Source: Dermanyssus gallinae (Eukaryota > Arthropoda > Arachnida > Mesostigmata > Dermanyssidae). Taken from it: DNA of 64,000 nucleotides. The position numbers and the translations under genes were made by a program. Of this stretch, positions 1 to 11,301 are shown in pieces. Positions within the stretch are counted from its first letter, which is position 1. Each line of letters opens with the position of its first letter. The notes beneath the pieces are model-generated. The model did no database searches. It was not told where the DNA came from and worked only from the letters and a program-made list of their open reading frames with translations. The stretch lies in NCBI GenBank assembly GCA_003439945.1, contig QVRM01005974.1, forward strand, positions 1-64,000, read 5' to 3'.

Positions 1-560
1 TTATTTTGTTTTATTAACACCCAAACTGGGTAAATGTGTTTATGTTACATCCAAAATGTTTCGAGACGCCACAATCTAGCGTTTTGCTAGTTCTGCTATA
101 GACCTAACCGCCGGGCATACCGCGGCGTGGTATTGATCACATTTGCTCCAGCATTGTTTGCATTGACATTCATCCTGTGGTTCATGAAAACCCTCCACGT
201 TGCACAGAACGTGATGAAATCCGTGAGCTGCAAAGGCCGTCGTTAGATGTCGATCTATTACAACCGCATTACCCAGCCACCGCCTATTCAGTGCTCGTCA
301 TTGCTGCTGTTCCATAAATACCTATTCCACTTCCCTAATTTTAGTTTCCCAGTTTCGCATATAAACTTCAAAGGCGCGCGTTTTCTTCAGATTAAATCGT
401 TTTTGTAGTTCTTCGTTCTCAGTATAGCGGGCCACCCTCCAAGACTGAACAATTCTATTCCTGCAGTATTCGAAAGCGCAAAACCCTCTTTAAAAGAAAA
501 ACCTCACCCCATCAATTAAACGCAATTCGCCTACTCCCAACTTATCCCATATTAGTGGAA
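1..560 (-). pseudogene. LINE A1 C-terminal region with Cys/His motif
   Basis: Minus-strand translation in mixed frames shows a post-RT segment ending in a Cys/His cluster of the form HGFHHVLC followed by CQCKQC and a YH-x4-C unit. The same kind of tail occurs at the end of copy A3 (33.6 kb), and copy A2 keeps its first part. It is heavily decayed and continues to or beyond the window edge. Confidence 0.5.
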
Positions 561-2116
561 TGCCGTATGTGGCTATGGTGCTATCTGTATCCGAAAGAGC
601 AATTGCTGCATGAACTGAAAGCATATGTGGGCCATTTAATTGCCACAAGCTGCGATGGTGGCCTTCCTGACCCTCTCCTGGATGTGTAATCGAAAACTGC
701 TGCCGCTTGTTGACAAGGTAATGCCTAGGTATGTAAATTTGTTTACAAATTTAATTTCTGTTTCCCTGACTTGGATCACGTCACCCCTGCCATACGGCCG
801 CCCCTTCGGAATTTCATAGCTACTGTCTTTCCCCAGTTAACCTTCAAGCCCTTCTCATCCATTAATGTAACTAGTCGATTCATGGCTTGTTTCACCCTGA
901 AAAGACTGCCACCAAAGATGACCACATCATCAGCGTACAGTAAGATCTGGCCCACTCTTGGGTCCGCCCGCCCTTATCCACTCTGGTAGTCCACCCAAAA
1001 GTACGGAAAACAGCAATGGGCCAGTCCATCGCCTTGTGCGACGCCTGTGGTTTGAGCCACTTCTCCCGCAATACCGACCCCGTTATCAATCTGCACCGTG
1101 TTCTGCTTTAACATATTAATAAGTAACCTCAGAACTGCTGCCGGCACTCCCGATTTTGCCAGCTCTCAACTATTTTATCCCTTGGTGCTATGTCAAACGC
1201 TGCCTTTAAATCTACAAACACCGCATATATACAACTTCTTGGCCTAGACAGCGTTTCCCAGATTGCTCCTAGCAGCTCCCGAATTGCTGAGTAAGTTGAT
1301 TTTCCCTTCCTAAATCCATGCTGCTCCTCCGGTATTACCCCCCGCTCCTCCAAGAATGACCCCAGTCTTCTAGCTATTATTCCCGAGAATATTTTATACG
1401 ACAGCTTTTTATTGCTATTCCCCTCCAAGCTTCTGGTTCAGTTTCTACTCCCTTTCCTTTTGGAATGACTATTAAGTCGCTTTCCTCCAGGCCTCTGGAA
1501 TTTCCCCCTTGTTTAAACATTCATTGAATAATTTGCCAGCAAGGTGCAAGAATTAGGGTATCTTTCATGTGTTCATTTCTTATCAAGTCTTTCCCGTGCG
1601 CTTTGCCCCGTATGCTCTGTCTATTGCTTCTATCACTTCCCTAATTGAGATTTCTCTTCCTATCCAAACCCTCGCTTCTTCCGTTGTCTGATCCCACGGG
1701 CCTTCGTATTCTAGCGGCGCTTTCGGAGTTGTGTCCGCCCCGGCCAATATTCGCCTAAAATGTTCGACTAACCTACCCGTCTCTACGGAACACTGCCTTC
1801 TTCTCCCCTTTCGTTTCAGCCATGTATGTGGACGTTCGTCAGCCTCCCTTATTGCTACCCACGCTATTTTTTCCCAGTGCTTCTTCTTCTCCTCCTTATA
1901 CGCTTTCTTAACCAGCCGTTTAACCAACGCTGCCAACGGCCTCATTAACGGAACGGTCTTTACATATTCTCGCGTCAGCTTACTAGCTTGCTTGGCTGCC
2001 CTGCACCTTTCATTAAACCAGGGTCTTCCGCTTCTCTCCTGTGGCGGCAGCATCGCAGACCTCAATAAGCCTACTAGACTGCGTTCATAGGAATCTACCT
2101 GGATTACCCCTGGCAC
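560..2116 (-). pseudogene. LINE A1 linker and reverse transcriptase, broken
   Basis: The 2116-1583 frame is the linker between endonuclease and RT. RT fingers and palm follow in 1530-1129 (EEQHGFRKGKSTYSAI, then motif A as FVDLKAAFDIAP), and after a shift GVAQGDG, YADD and the KFRRGG thumb-proximal segment appear between about 1040 and 780. Several frames are needed and stops intervene. The core motifs place it confidently as a LINE RT. No product is expected. Confidence 0.78.
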
Positions 2117-2158
2117 CGGAAGTACCCCCCGCTAAGCCCTTGTAAAAGGACGTTGCCG

Positions 2159-2936
2159 CTAAGCTTTTTCCTTCCTTCCTTCTTCTTCTCGTCGTTCTTG
2201 AACACAGCTTCTAATTTTTACCCGGATACCCATAGGTATATGTTTTCTGAGTCCCGCCCCTTCCTGTAAAGGATTGTCGTCCCCTGTAAATTGTATGTCC
2301 TTTCTGTCTATATCGGTTGCAAATATATCAATAACTGATGTCCCGGAGTGGCATTCATATGTGCACACATCTGCCCTGTTAACTACCCAACAGCCGGTCT
2401 CCTCCAGTACGTCTAGCAAAGCCACCGTTCGTTCCGAGTCAATCCTGTCTAATCTCGCGTTAAAATCCCCTCCTATGATCATCGGAGCCTTTCGCGGTAG
2501 CGCTTCTATCCCCAGCAAGAGGCGCTCGACCATCGTCTCTGTGGACTCCGTCCCCGTCGGTTGTACATAGGTAGCCACTAGTTCTAGTTTAGGTGACATG
2601 ACTGCGACTAGATTTTCTGCTACTATCCCCACGCTCATTTCTCCTACCGTCGGTCTAACGAAAATCGATACCCCCCCCTCGGCCTACCCGGACCCTTTTA
2701 CACGATGCCAGCGCATGGTATCCATAGAATCCCCGAATATCGAACTGCTCTCGTGCCCAGGTCTCCGTCAGAATTAGAACGTCTACCCCTTTGTACGCAT
2801 CGTCCCCGAGCAAATCTAACACCCCCCTCCCCTCGCAATTCCACATCACTATCTGAATACCTGCATTCACTACGTCTCCGAACTTATTATTATCTTGCTG
2901 TATCTGCTGGTTCTCGCACGCGTGCGGCCTGCTCAC
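2159..2936 (-). pseudogene. LINE A1 ORF2 APE-type endonuclease, broken
   Basis: Two minus-strand frames (2936-2655 and 2638-2159) carry the landmarks of an apurinic-like LINE endonuclease in order: MWNCEGRG, ILTETW with the catalytic Glu, a glycine-rich GRGGGI, GGDFNAR with the catalytic Asp/Asn, and SVIDIF. The final SDH-type motif is altered to RKH. The domain would nick target DNA to prime reverse transcription. The frame break near 2640 and the missing terminal His context indicate inactivity. It lies just downstream of ORF1 and upstream of the RT remnants of the same element. Confidence 0.8.
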
Positions 2937-3244
2937 TGTTGTCTTCAGAAGTCAGGTCGGTTTGGGACGTGATGAAGATGACATTACATGATCCGCGCTT
3001 CTGTTCGCCCGTGTAGGTTGGGTGCTATCAGCGTTAATGGTCGTGGATTGTTGCAGCATAGGTGAGGGAGCTAACGGGGCGCCCATCAGTCCTCCCAGAA
3101 TGCTCGGAATAGCTTCCTGAATGGCCCTTGCCACCGTCTGCACGATGATATCCGTTAACCTCGGCATAATCGTCGCAATCACCTGTTGCACTATATCCTC
3201 CACTCTTGGTAGCGGCACTTGCTGGTCACTCAGTTTATGTCCGG

Positions 3245-4458
3245 TCATTTTAAGTGGGGCACTTGTTGCTGCTGGGTCCCGTTCTGGTTCAAGTCGTTGA
3301 GGTTTGGGCGCTCTGCCTCGTTTATCTTGATTCCATTTCTTACTACGGAAGACCAAGTGCGCCTTGAGAAGTTGTCAGAGGCCTGTATGTGGCCCACAGG
3401 CGTGCAGAGTGGTACCAGCGGGGCATCTGAGCGCTTGATGATGCTGTTTTGGGACGATTTTTGTAACAGTTCCATACGCTTCAGCCTATGTGGACATGAG
3501 CCCCAAGTGGCTTCATGTTCACCAAAGCACAGACTGCATCGAGCCTTGGCCTTGCAATCCTTCCTCAGGTGCTCCGTAGAACCACACCTTCTGCATCTCG
3601 GTGTAGAGAGTTTGCAGTTTGCTGCAAAGTGATCCATGCTATAACACTTAAAGCATTGCATGGGCTCTCGATATAAGACAACGCCGTGCCGTTTCAACCC
3701 TAACCGAACCTCTGCTGGAAAATCTCCACCTGCGAAGGTCAGAATAACTTGCTCAGTGGTCAATACAATTTTGTCTTCGCGTCTTTAGTTTTCCCCCCCT
3801 TATCGCTTCGGAAACCCCAAAAGGCTTCAGAGCAGCCGATATTGTAGCCTCCGATATTGATGGATGCACACCAGATATTTTTCCCTTTACTGTGGATCGC
3901 CCTCCACTGATTCTCGCCGACACCTTTATGTTGGCTAACTCCTGCAGCGACAGTAGCGTAGCTCTATCCTCTTCGGCCTCACAACAATTAGAAGTTCCCC
4001 ACTCCTTGTGAAACGGGGTTCTTCCATCTTTCCTTTGATGTGTTTAGCGATAAAGTCGCATACATCATTAAAATGGAGCTCCAGGGAATTGTCTTCCGAC
4101 GAAAATATTACTGCTTCGTGCTTTGCCACGACAACTTTCGGCGCACGAGATCGCCTGGACCGGGTCACCGTTGTAAACCCCGCTTCGTCCGGTATCTCTT
4201 CACCGTCTTGGACGCCACCGGTTGTCTCGCTAGTGGTTTCAACAAAAGCCTGCGAAACGCGCATATCCTTGCTGCGGAGTCTTCCACAGGACTCGAAGCG
4301 GCACGTTTCCCACATCCCGCCTTTGGACGGTGAGCCGGACCGCCCGCATCGCTGATTGATTCATCAACGCGTTCATCCGCAGCTCTTTCCACTTGCACGT
4401 ACGCAGGTTTGTCACGTTGCACGATCTGCTCTTTTGTTGGCGTCCGTTGCACCGACAT
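3245..4458 (-). pseudogene. LINE A1 ORF1 (gag-like, three CCHC knuckles), frameshifted
   Basis: Reading frames at 4458-4165, 4315-3935 and 3763-3245 together form a gag-like ORF1. The last frame has three successive zinc knuckles, CFKCYSMDHFAANC, CRRCGSTEHLRKDC and CSLCFGEHEATWGSC, as in the ORF1 proteins of I/R1/Jockey-type LINEs that package element RNA. The N-terminal part is charged and Ser/Thr-rich without a recognised domain. At least two frame changes separate the pieces, so no full protein could be made. The first ATG, at 4458, opens the 5' frame and is a plausible original start. Confidence 0.75.
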
Positions 4459-4520
4459 AGCTAGCTACTGCTATGCCGCGCCTGTTTACAAACAAGATAT
4501 TGTTTATTTACCATGCAGTG

Positions 4521-4945
4521 TCATGAACTGTAGTTCGCGTTCGATTTGAAACCGTGATGGTGGTATCCGAAGGGGAGGTAGTGACAACGGCGGCGTCGGT
4601 GATGAGAGTCGTGATGATAACTGGCGATAGTGAGTAGACTGAGGTAATTGTGAAGTAGAGCTGATGAAGAGAGAAAAAGATGATGATGCTGCTGATGGTG
4701 AGTATAATTAGGCCTGTAACTCACGATGATGCTGATAATGATGACGGATGGGGTGATTTCAATGAGGTTAACAGTGGATGTGGGGATGCTAGTAAACACG
4801 AAGCTGGCAATAATGAAGGTAATGATAGTAGAGTGATGCTGGATACGAGATAGTAATAAAGCTACGAAGATAGTGGTGAGAAGTGAAGATGATGCAGGTA
4901 GAGGTGAGTGATGATGATGACTATTTAAGTTGACACTGCTTCTAA
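4521..4945. repeat. GAT/TGA-rich low-complexity tract
   Basis: This tract is dominated by imperfect GAT, TGA and GTG trinucleotides, with runs such as gatgatgatgctgctgatgg. Minus-strand translations are rich in His and Ser only because of that composition. I see no gene. DNA from 4946 to 5269 shows no recognisable feature. Confidence 0.6.
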
Positions 4946-5269
4946 TGAATTAGTTCCGAGGCACACTACAGATGTCACTCTAACCGACTTCGATGATCTC
5001 AACGATGTTATGCTCACTTATGCACATGGATTTCCACGCAAAATTCTAGAATTTAGCGGTACTTTCCGAGAGCCACACACGAACACGTCTGCACCGTTTG
5101 AGAACAACTCAACTGGGATCTGTTTATTTATGCGATCCACTATAGCCCCGCCGGCTGATAGGAGCCGACTGGGTTCGACTGGGCGAATCCAAACCGAATA
5201 ACAATACATTATGGCATGAAGACAGCATCGATATCGAGAACATAAGACTAAATTTCAACCTAAGTTAAG

Positions 5270-5444
5270 TTTTCGGGCTGACCCTTAGCCAAAAATTTAA
5301 CGTCCACAGGACTGCTTTTCGCATTGCTTCATAGACGGACCCCCATAAATACAATTGTGCAACGGGGCGGTTCGAACCCCGCGCACCTATGTGCCTCCTC
5401 CGGTTGCGAGGCGCAGACGAATGCACCACGCCACCGGGCTCGAC
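5270..5444 (-). mobile_element. tRNA-derived SINE, family SINE-A
   Basis: On the minus strand this copy begins near TGTCGAGCCCGGTGGCG and has a tRNA-like head with an A-box-like GGTGGCGTGGTGCA and a B-box-like GGTTCGAA. A roughly 100-nt tail ends in CAGCCCGAAAA. At least five more copies in the window share this structure (22.3, 36.5, 47.5, 51.2 and 53.3 kb). The flanks carry similar stretches (aatttcaacc and aattcaacc) that could be a decayed target duplication. Confidence 0.8.
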
Positions 5445-6559
5445 AGATAGTAATTCAACCAACATGCCTCTGCAGCAGAGAGAGCTCGTGTTCCTTGTAA
5501 AGCATCGGAACATACTATATCGCACGACATGCGTGCACGAGCTGCGTCTCTTTGGCGGAAGTTTACGAATCAACAATTCAAAACGTTTATAAAACCTAAT
5601 CAAGTCGATCAAGTCTCTCGAATGTACTTCTAAATACAATCAATGCGTTATAAGCAGGTGGCAACCATTCTGGTGGTTGTTAGCCACAAACTATTAACGT
5701 ATTTACATATTATTATGACGCACATACAATCGTCAACAAGTTAGTGATCATGAGCGTCAGACTATGGAAACCAGGCGAGTTTTCGCAATGTTAAGTGTCT
5801 CATTTATATAATATTTATAAGCTTATTCATGAAATGGCTCACCTGCCTGGCCACGGTTTATTTCCATGTGTGCGTGTACTTGAACGGTAAACACGCGGTT
5901 AAATTATGCATGTTGAGCAAACGTAAAAGACAAGCACTGTGGGGTACGAAACCTGGGTAGAAGACAATTAGTGTATGTGGGGCATATGAGAGGAGATAGG
6001 CGAGGCACGCAGATGACACGTGCGTGACGAAGCATTAGGGGGAAAGAGGGATGGAGAGAGAGACAAAAAGGTACACGCAAATCATTCTAAGGAAAGAACA
6101 CGGATGACCGGGCAACGACTTTGCGCAAGCGAGGCGCAGAGGAAAAGATGATGCAGGTTTTTAGGCTAGAACAAAATAGCAGCCGAGTTTGGCTTCGAGG
6201 GCCACTGAACTGGACGAGAAACACACACCACAGTGATAACACACAAGAACATTAAACGCATGGCCTAGAATATCGAACACTTGTACATGTAAAAGTAAAG
6301 GAGTCAGCCTCGACAAACATCATGGCTGGCATTTAGGTGAAAACCGAGCTGGGCCAATGGAACGGGGCATGAGCAACATTGTACTTCTCGGCCGGTTTTA
6401 AATCTCTGTGCACGGCAGCTGGCACCGATTAACCTGGATCGACATGACTAATATTCGGCGTTTTTACTTTTGCTACTGCAGCCCCAACGTTTCCTTAACG
6501 CGTCCAACAAACTCTTACATATTTTATATCTGTTATAGGCAAAGTGTCATTCCACTTTT
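5445..6559. other. Unassigned intergenic DNA
   Basis: I see no coding region, RNA gene or repeat that I can name. Short ORFs here lack motifs. Confidence 0.5.
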
Positions 6560-6690
6560 AGCCATAACCGTATTTTGTAACGCATGCGGACATCTCAGAA
6601 GACACTGTTCTCTCAGCCCCCTAAGGTACCCTTTTCCCCGTGCTTTCCGGGGAACACACCCGTCAGAAGTAGTAAACACGCCCCTCTGAC
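6560..6690 (+). pseudogene. Possible zinc-knuckle remnant of a LINE ORF1
   Basis: A plus-strand frame reads FCNACGHLRRHC followed by basic and Pro-rich residues. This matches the GHLRRHC part of LINE gag knuckles, but the first Cys of the CX2CX4HX4C spacing is replaced. It is short and isolated, so a chance match cannot be excluded. Confidence 0.3.
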
Positions 6691-6720
6691 GGTTTGGTGA
6701 GACGCGCAAGCAGTCTTCAG

Positions 6721-7456
6721 TTAAGTCGGGGGACGAGGACATGAACTGGTCTTAGTAGGTTGGAGCCTCACTCTATCGGCCCACGCTTGCAGAGGGCTTC
6801 CCTGGGGGGAGAAATGGCCTCTGTCACGGCCGCTAGGAGCAGCCGCTTGGCGTACGTCCGCGCCCCCTCGCGAGAATGGAGGCGTGCAAGGTTGGTGGAT
6901 ACCTTCTGGATGATGCTCTGGATGTGTGGCAGGCCGGTGAGGCCTGTGCTCAGCGTTACGCCTAGGTACCTTGCCTCCCGTTTGATAGTCAGCCGGTACC
7001 CCCGCAAGTACTAAGGATGCTTGCCTAGTACGACGGCGGCAGGTTAGGTAGATCGCCTCGGTCTTCCGAGGGACCAGCTCTAGGTAGTTGTCGGCCATCC
7101 ATTTCTATATTCTGAAAAGAGCCGTGTTCGCTCGCGCCTCAAGCACCGCCTCTGTTCTCGCGGTGACCACAACCACTAGATCATCGGCCTAGGCGAGTAT
7201 GTCCACCCCGTCGGGCAGGTCGTATAACCGCAGGACTCCGTCGTATGCTATATTCCAGAGGATCGACCTGAGCACTGAGACCTGAAGGACGCCGGAAGCA
7301 AACGCGCGTCAAGATACGAGAAAATAATCCGGATATGCCTCTCTGTTTAAGCGTGTCCATGATTACTCGCCAATTCGCTGTGATAAACGCGTTTCGCTTG
7401 TGTTTAGAAGACATATGGGGCGATGGGTCGAGGTTCGCTTTCTGTATGAGAGTCAA
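6721..7456 (-). pseudogene. R1-like LINE reverse transcriptase fragment
   Basis: Minus-strand frames at 7456-7181 and 7098-6721 assemble an R1-type RT palm: a motif A remnant (KRNAFITANWRVIMDTLKQR), an altered GxPQGSVLGPxLWN region (LWNIAYDGVLRL), the YADD region and the segment EARYLGVTLSTGL. The tyrosine of YADD is a TAG stop (cta at 7189-7191 on the plus strand). Several frame changes occur. It is a dead internal fragment lacking endonuclease and C-terminus. Confidence 0.75.
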
Positions 7457-7589
7457 GTGAGCGCTCTTTCACTGGCTTGGAAAACGACCGTCCTGTTTCC
7501 AGACATCAAAGATCCTGACATAACAAGACGACACGAAAGCTATACCGATATGTCTTGCTAAGATTGCCTTGGCCGGTCAACAATGACAG

Positions 7590-8699
7590 CATGTGCTGTA
7601 CTTCTAAATTCGATACAACGGGCACTTCGAACTAAGGGGACTTATCTATTTGCTGTATTTGTAGATTTTAAAGCGGCCTTTGATACGGCCGCACGAACAA
7701 TTATACTGACAAGCTGGCTTTTTGCGGGGTCTCATTGAATATATTGGAGCTCATTAAAGGTATTTTACAGGAAGGACAAGTTATTATAGATGACGGAGGC
7801 GCTAAACACATGGCGATCTTACAGACCACTGGTGTTGCCCAAGGTGATAATCTTAGCCCTCTGCTGTTTTCGGTGCTGGTGAGTGACCTTCCTGAAGAGA
7901 TACGGAGTCGGCACTCGCAGGTAGACGTCCTTATGTATGCAGACGACTTGGTGCTATATTCTCGCAGTCGATTTCATTTGCAACAATCCCTTGCGACCTT
8001 GCAGCATTACGTTCATCGAAACCAGTTGGAAATAAATTTAGATAAAACAAAGGCAATAAAGTTTAGACGTGGAGGGAAATTGGCTGGAATCGACGAACTA
8101 CGGTTAGGTTCAAAATCTATAGAATTTGTCTCGAACTTCTCATACCTAGGGGTTATGTTCTCGTCTCGAGGTACGAACTTCTCGAGGCACATTGATGAAC
8201 GAATTCGGAAAGGACGACAGTCCTTTCATAGCATCCGAGACCCTTATAAACTATCAATGGACGTTGCCGTTCATCTCTTTAACCTGAAGATTGCGCCTAC
8301 TGCTTCTTACGGTATACAGGTGATATGGCCGCATCTGACGAAGTTAAACTTTAAGGCGCTTGACCAAATCAAGGCCGCTCTTCTAAAAAAGGCGTTAAGA
8401 GTACACCGCACTAGTCTCAACAGATTAGTCTATTTACTGGCGTCGATTCCGCTATTTGTTGAGAATTTACAAAAAATGCACGTGTTACCGAAAACGGCAG
8501 CTTTTAACGAGTACATGTCTGAAGGGGAGAATAAGATGGCAGACATTGACCCGCTCTTTTATGAAACCCAGGCAATGACGTGTACTTCATGGAAGCGCTG
8601 CAACTATGAAAATAGACACCTAATTGCACGATTTGCTGTACATGGCTTTCATATGAAGATCTGTATTCGAGAGAAGTTCCATGAAATTTCCTCGTTATG

Positions 8700-8739
<40 letters not shown>

Positions 8740-8751
8740 CACACCCTTTAG
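7590..8751 (+). pseudogene. LINE family A reverse transcriptase (copy A2), 5' truncated
   Basis: The copy starts inside the RT. Motif A (VFVDFKAAFDT, about 7655-7695) is one frame off the main open frame, which runs from about 7735 to 8751. That frame contains TTGVAQGDN, LMYADDLVLY, KAIKFRRGG and YLGVMF, then the thumb and a C-terminal HGFHMKIC segment. A (TA)n array at 8702-8737 replaces the expected end of the Cys/His tail, so the final residues are microsatellite-encoded Tyr-Ile repeats. Neither endonuclease nor ORF1 is present. It is the least decayed family A RT here but still broken. Confidence 0.82.
8702..8737. repeat. (TA)n microsatellite
   Basis: A pure TA dinucleotide run at the 3' end of the family A copy A2 coding sequence. 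Confidence 0.97.
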
Positions 8752-8774
8752 CAGGGGGGCTTTATTAGAACAGA

Positions 8775-11148
8775 TCAACTTGTTTGTACGTAATTCGCAT
8801 TCCTGGTACTGCGCCAGGCAAACATTTTGTTAACAATTTCTTTCCGGGCAACAGTTTTAGCATGTATGTTGATCCCGGCTCTTGTGTTCGTCAAAATAGA
8901 ATCAAAGAATATGTTCGCCTCGATCTGGGAACTTACAAATAGAGACGAACGTAGCCTTATTAATATCATCTAGAACAACACAAATATCATCACAATTTAT
9001 ATCACAAGTCCTCACATTACAACGAAAAGCAACACGTTTTAAAAACTTATTCTGCAGTTTCCTTAACAAATTTCTATCACGTTTCAATCCTAGATTCCAT
9101 ACTGGAGAGGCATATACAATCACAGGTAGGACATATTGCTTATAAAGTTTGACATACAGATTAGGGTCTTTTAAGACAAAGGATCGCAATATCCAGTGCA
9201 TTCTCCGACTAGCTGACGCAGCTACCTCTAGAACATGCGGTGTGTAGCTCAGCGTATTACTTGTCAGAACTCCTAAGTCTTTTATCGATGGCTTTGCCGC
9301 TAGCTGTTCAGTACCTAATGTGTAGTTATGTACAGGATTATTGCTGCCGAAGTGCAGAACTGCGCACTTATTTACAGAGAGCTTTAGGTCTAATCCTTTA
9401 CACCAATCCATAAATTTATCGAGTGTTTCTTGAAGAATATTCATGTTCGTTTCATTTTCTACAGATATATACATTTTTACATCATCCGCGTAAATTTTCA
9501 CTCTCACTTCTTCAGATATAATATACTTTAACGAGTCAGTATATAATATGTACATAAGAGGTCCAAGAATTGTTCCCTGTGGACAACCGGACGTGACCTC
9601 AGCCGTTGACGACAGACAATCATTTACCCTCACTCTAAAGGTCCTATGTTCAAGGAAAGCTTTGATCCAGTTTGTGAGTTTCTGTCCAACACCGTACCGC
9701 GGGAGAATGTTTAGAAGCTTCGAGTGTGTAGTGGTTTCAAATGCAGACTTAAAGTCGAAGTATACACAGTCAAAGGGCTTGCTATCATTAGTTAAAAGAG
9801 CCCAGTCATTTTGCGTTTCCAGCAGTTGTAGGACAGTAGAATGGCCTGGTCGATATGCGAATTGCTCCCTAGAAATTAGACCTTGTGAATTCGCATTTCT
9901 ATAGATCGCATCGGCCAACTCCTTTTCAAATAGCTTGCACGGCACAGAGGTGAGCGATACAGGCCTTTTGTTGTTTGGATCACTTTTGTCGCCGCGTTTA
10001 TGAACCGGACAGACAATGGCGCAGCGGAAGAGGTCTGGGACCCAACCATCTTTGAGGGTTCTGCGAAATATCAAAGACAACGGAACACACACATCATAGC
10101 CACACTTCTTATATACAAGAGCTGGGATACCATCAGGCGTGGCGCTTTGCTTGTTAGCCAGAGAGCGAAAGTGGCGTTCAAGATTTTCAGGAGAGGAGTC
10201 AACGTCTTCAACCATGCGCAGATCCTCAGACACAGGCGGCGTTGGTAGAGTAAGTCGTGCGTCGCGTAGCTGGACTTCCGTGGGTGATAGATATGTTGCG
10301 GCGAATACTCCACGCAGAATTTCAGCTTTCTCCTGGTTTTGTGTAGCAACCGATCCATCCGCTCTATTGATCGAGCTCAAACAGTCTTTAACTTTCATTC
10401 GCCTTTCGATGTATCTATGAACCGCGGTGGGAACAGCCGATTGGGCTACGGAGCATTCTTCGATGATTCGTTTTCTATGAAGCATCTTTTGCAGTTTCTT
10501 TTGCAGTCTAGCTCCTTCTTCTGGCGTCGCTCTGTTCAATTGCTGGGTGATGCTTTCTGTGCTAGGATCCAGAACACCATGCAGATTAGGAGACTTCCTG
10601 GGTACACAACAATCCATCAGGAAGTGCATGTAAGTGACAAATTTGTTATACATGTCATTCACGTCAATACAGGATTGGAAGAAGGTTGTCCAGTTCGTAG
10701 CACCCAGATTCATGGTTAGGCATTCATAGTCTCCCTTGTCAAAGTCCCAGAGTTGTGTACGATCCGTCGTCACACTACGACAACTAGAGATCGTGAACGA
10801 GACCATTTGATGGTCTGTTGCAACTGGCGCCGGTGGAACGATGACGTTGCCAACAATATCATCTCTAGCCAGAACAATATCAAGAACATTGCTACCTCTC
10901 GTGGGATGCTCAACACATTGCAGTAGTCCTGCTTCGCAACAGTACTGAAGAAACATTTCTTCCATCGACAGTGGTCCTTCTTGGGCTCGTAACTCGCTTG
11001 TGCAAACTTTGCGGGAGACAGTGTGACTTATATCACCTTCAACGATGCGATAGAACAGTTCCGTTAACTCGACTTTTAGAACCGTGATGAATATATGTAT
11101 ATGTGAATGTGTGCTTTCTCTGTACGCGCGATATTGTAAACCAACCAT
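8775..11148 (-). mobile_element. CR1-like LINE, 5' truncated (copy B1)
   Basis: A minus-strand element comprising the end of an APE-type endonuclease, a full RT domain and a frameshifted C-terminus (8969-8775). Its ending, FAWRS followed by polar residues, aligns with the plus-strand copy at 22.8-24.4 kb, which shows that the C-terminal frame belongs to it. The long open frame suggests a fairly recent insertion. The exact 5' junction near 11.1 kb is uncertain and I saw no target duplication. Confidence 0.85.
8902..11148 (-). CDS. CR1-like reverse transcriptase, 748 codons open, partial
   Basis: The open frame starts at an ATG at 11148, probably fortuitous because it lies at the truncation. 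Residues about 50-180 match the C-terminal half of a LINE endonuclease (SNVLDIVLARDD, then ATDHQMVSF as the SDH-type motif). The RT follows at about 330-650: RPVSLTSVPCKLFEK, EQFAYRPGHSTVLQL, motif A as YFDFKSAFE, TSGCPQGTILGPL, and the catalytic YADDVKMY. A thumb and ASPVW segment end the protein. A frameshift near 8960 removes the natural C-terminus, whose remainder sits at 8969-8775 in another frame. A complete element would also need the endonuclease N-terminus and usually an ORF1. It acts in LINE retrotransposition, not in host metabolism. Confidence 0.85.
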   Translation of the reverse strand: MVGLQYRAYRESTHSHIHIFITVLKVELTELFYRIVEGDISHTVSRKVCTSELRAQEGPLSMEEMFLQYCCEAGLLQCVEHPTRGSNVLDIVLARDDIVGNVIVPPAPVATDHQMVSFTISSCRSVTTDRTQLWDFDKGDYECLTMNLGATNWTTFFQSCIDVNDMYNKFVTYMHFLMDCCVPRKSPNLHGVLDPSTESITQQLNRATPEEGARLQKKLQKMLHRKRIIEECSVAQSAVPTAVHRYIERRMKVKDCLSSINRADGSVATQNQEKAEILRGVFAATYLSPTEVQLRDARLTLPTPPVSEDLRMVEDVDSSPENLERHFRSLANKQSATPDGIPALVYKKCGYDVCVPLSLIFRRTLKDGWVPDLFRCAIVCPVHKRGDKSDPNNKRPVSLTSVPCKLFEKELADAIYRNANSQGLISREQFAYRPGHSTVLQLLETQNDWALLTNDSKPFDCVYFDFKSAFETTTHSKLLNILPRYGVGQKLTNWIKAFLEHRTFRVRVNDCLSSTAEVTSGCPQGTILGPLMYILYTDSLKYIISEEVRVKIYADDVKMYISVENETNMNILQETLDKFMDWCKGLDLKLSVNKCAVLHFGSNNPVHNYTLGTEQLAAKPSIKDLGVLTSNTLSYTPHVLEVAASASRRMHWILRSFVLKDPNLYVKLYKQYVLPVIVYASPVWNLGLKRDRNLLRKLQNKFLKRVAFRCNVRTCDINCDDICVVLDDINKATFVSICKFPDRGEHIL

Positions 11149-11301
11149 CGGTTAATAAAGCTATTATGTATATGTATATTTCTTGCTAAGAAGCGCTATT
11201 CATCAGCTACACACTAACTAAATCCTTTGTTCTAAAATACTGAAGATATGACGACATGCCTACAGTGCCCCGAAACATCGTGTATACGTGATATATATAA
11301 C

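Larger units (their letters stand above)
1..4475 (-). mobile_element. Degenerate non-LTR retrotransposon (LINE family A, copy A1)
   Basis: Read on the minus strand, one element runs from an ORF1 start near 4458 down to the left edge, with coding remnants in the standard order: zinc-knuckle ORF1, APE-type endonuclease, reverse transcriptase and a C-terminal Cys/His motif. Every part is broken by frameshifts or stops, so this is a fossil. The RT has the GVAQGD and YADD motifs and the KFRRGG stretch also found in copies at 7.6 kb and 33.6-36.5 kb, so I group the three as family A. ORF1 plus APE endonuclease suggests the I/R1/Jockey super-group, but I do not assign a clade. The 3' end may lie outside the window. 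Confidence 0.85.
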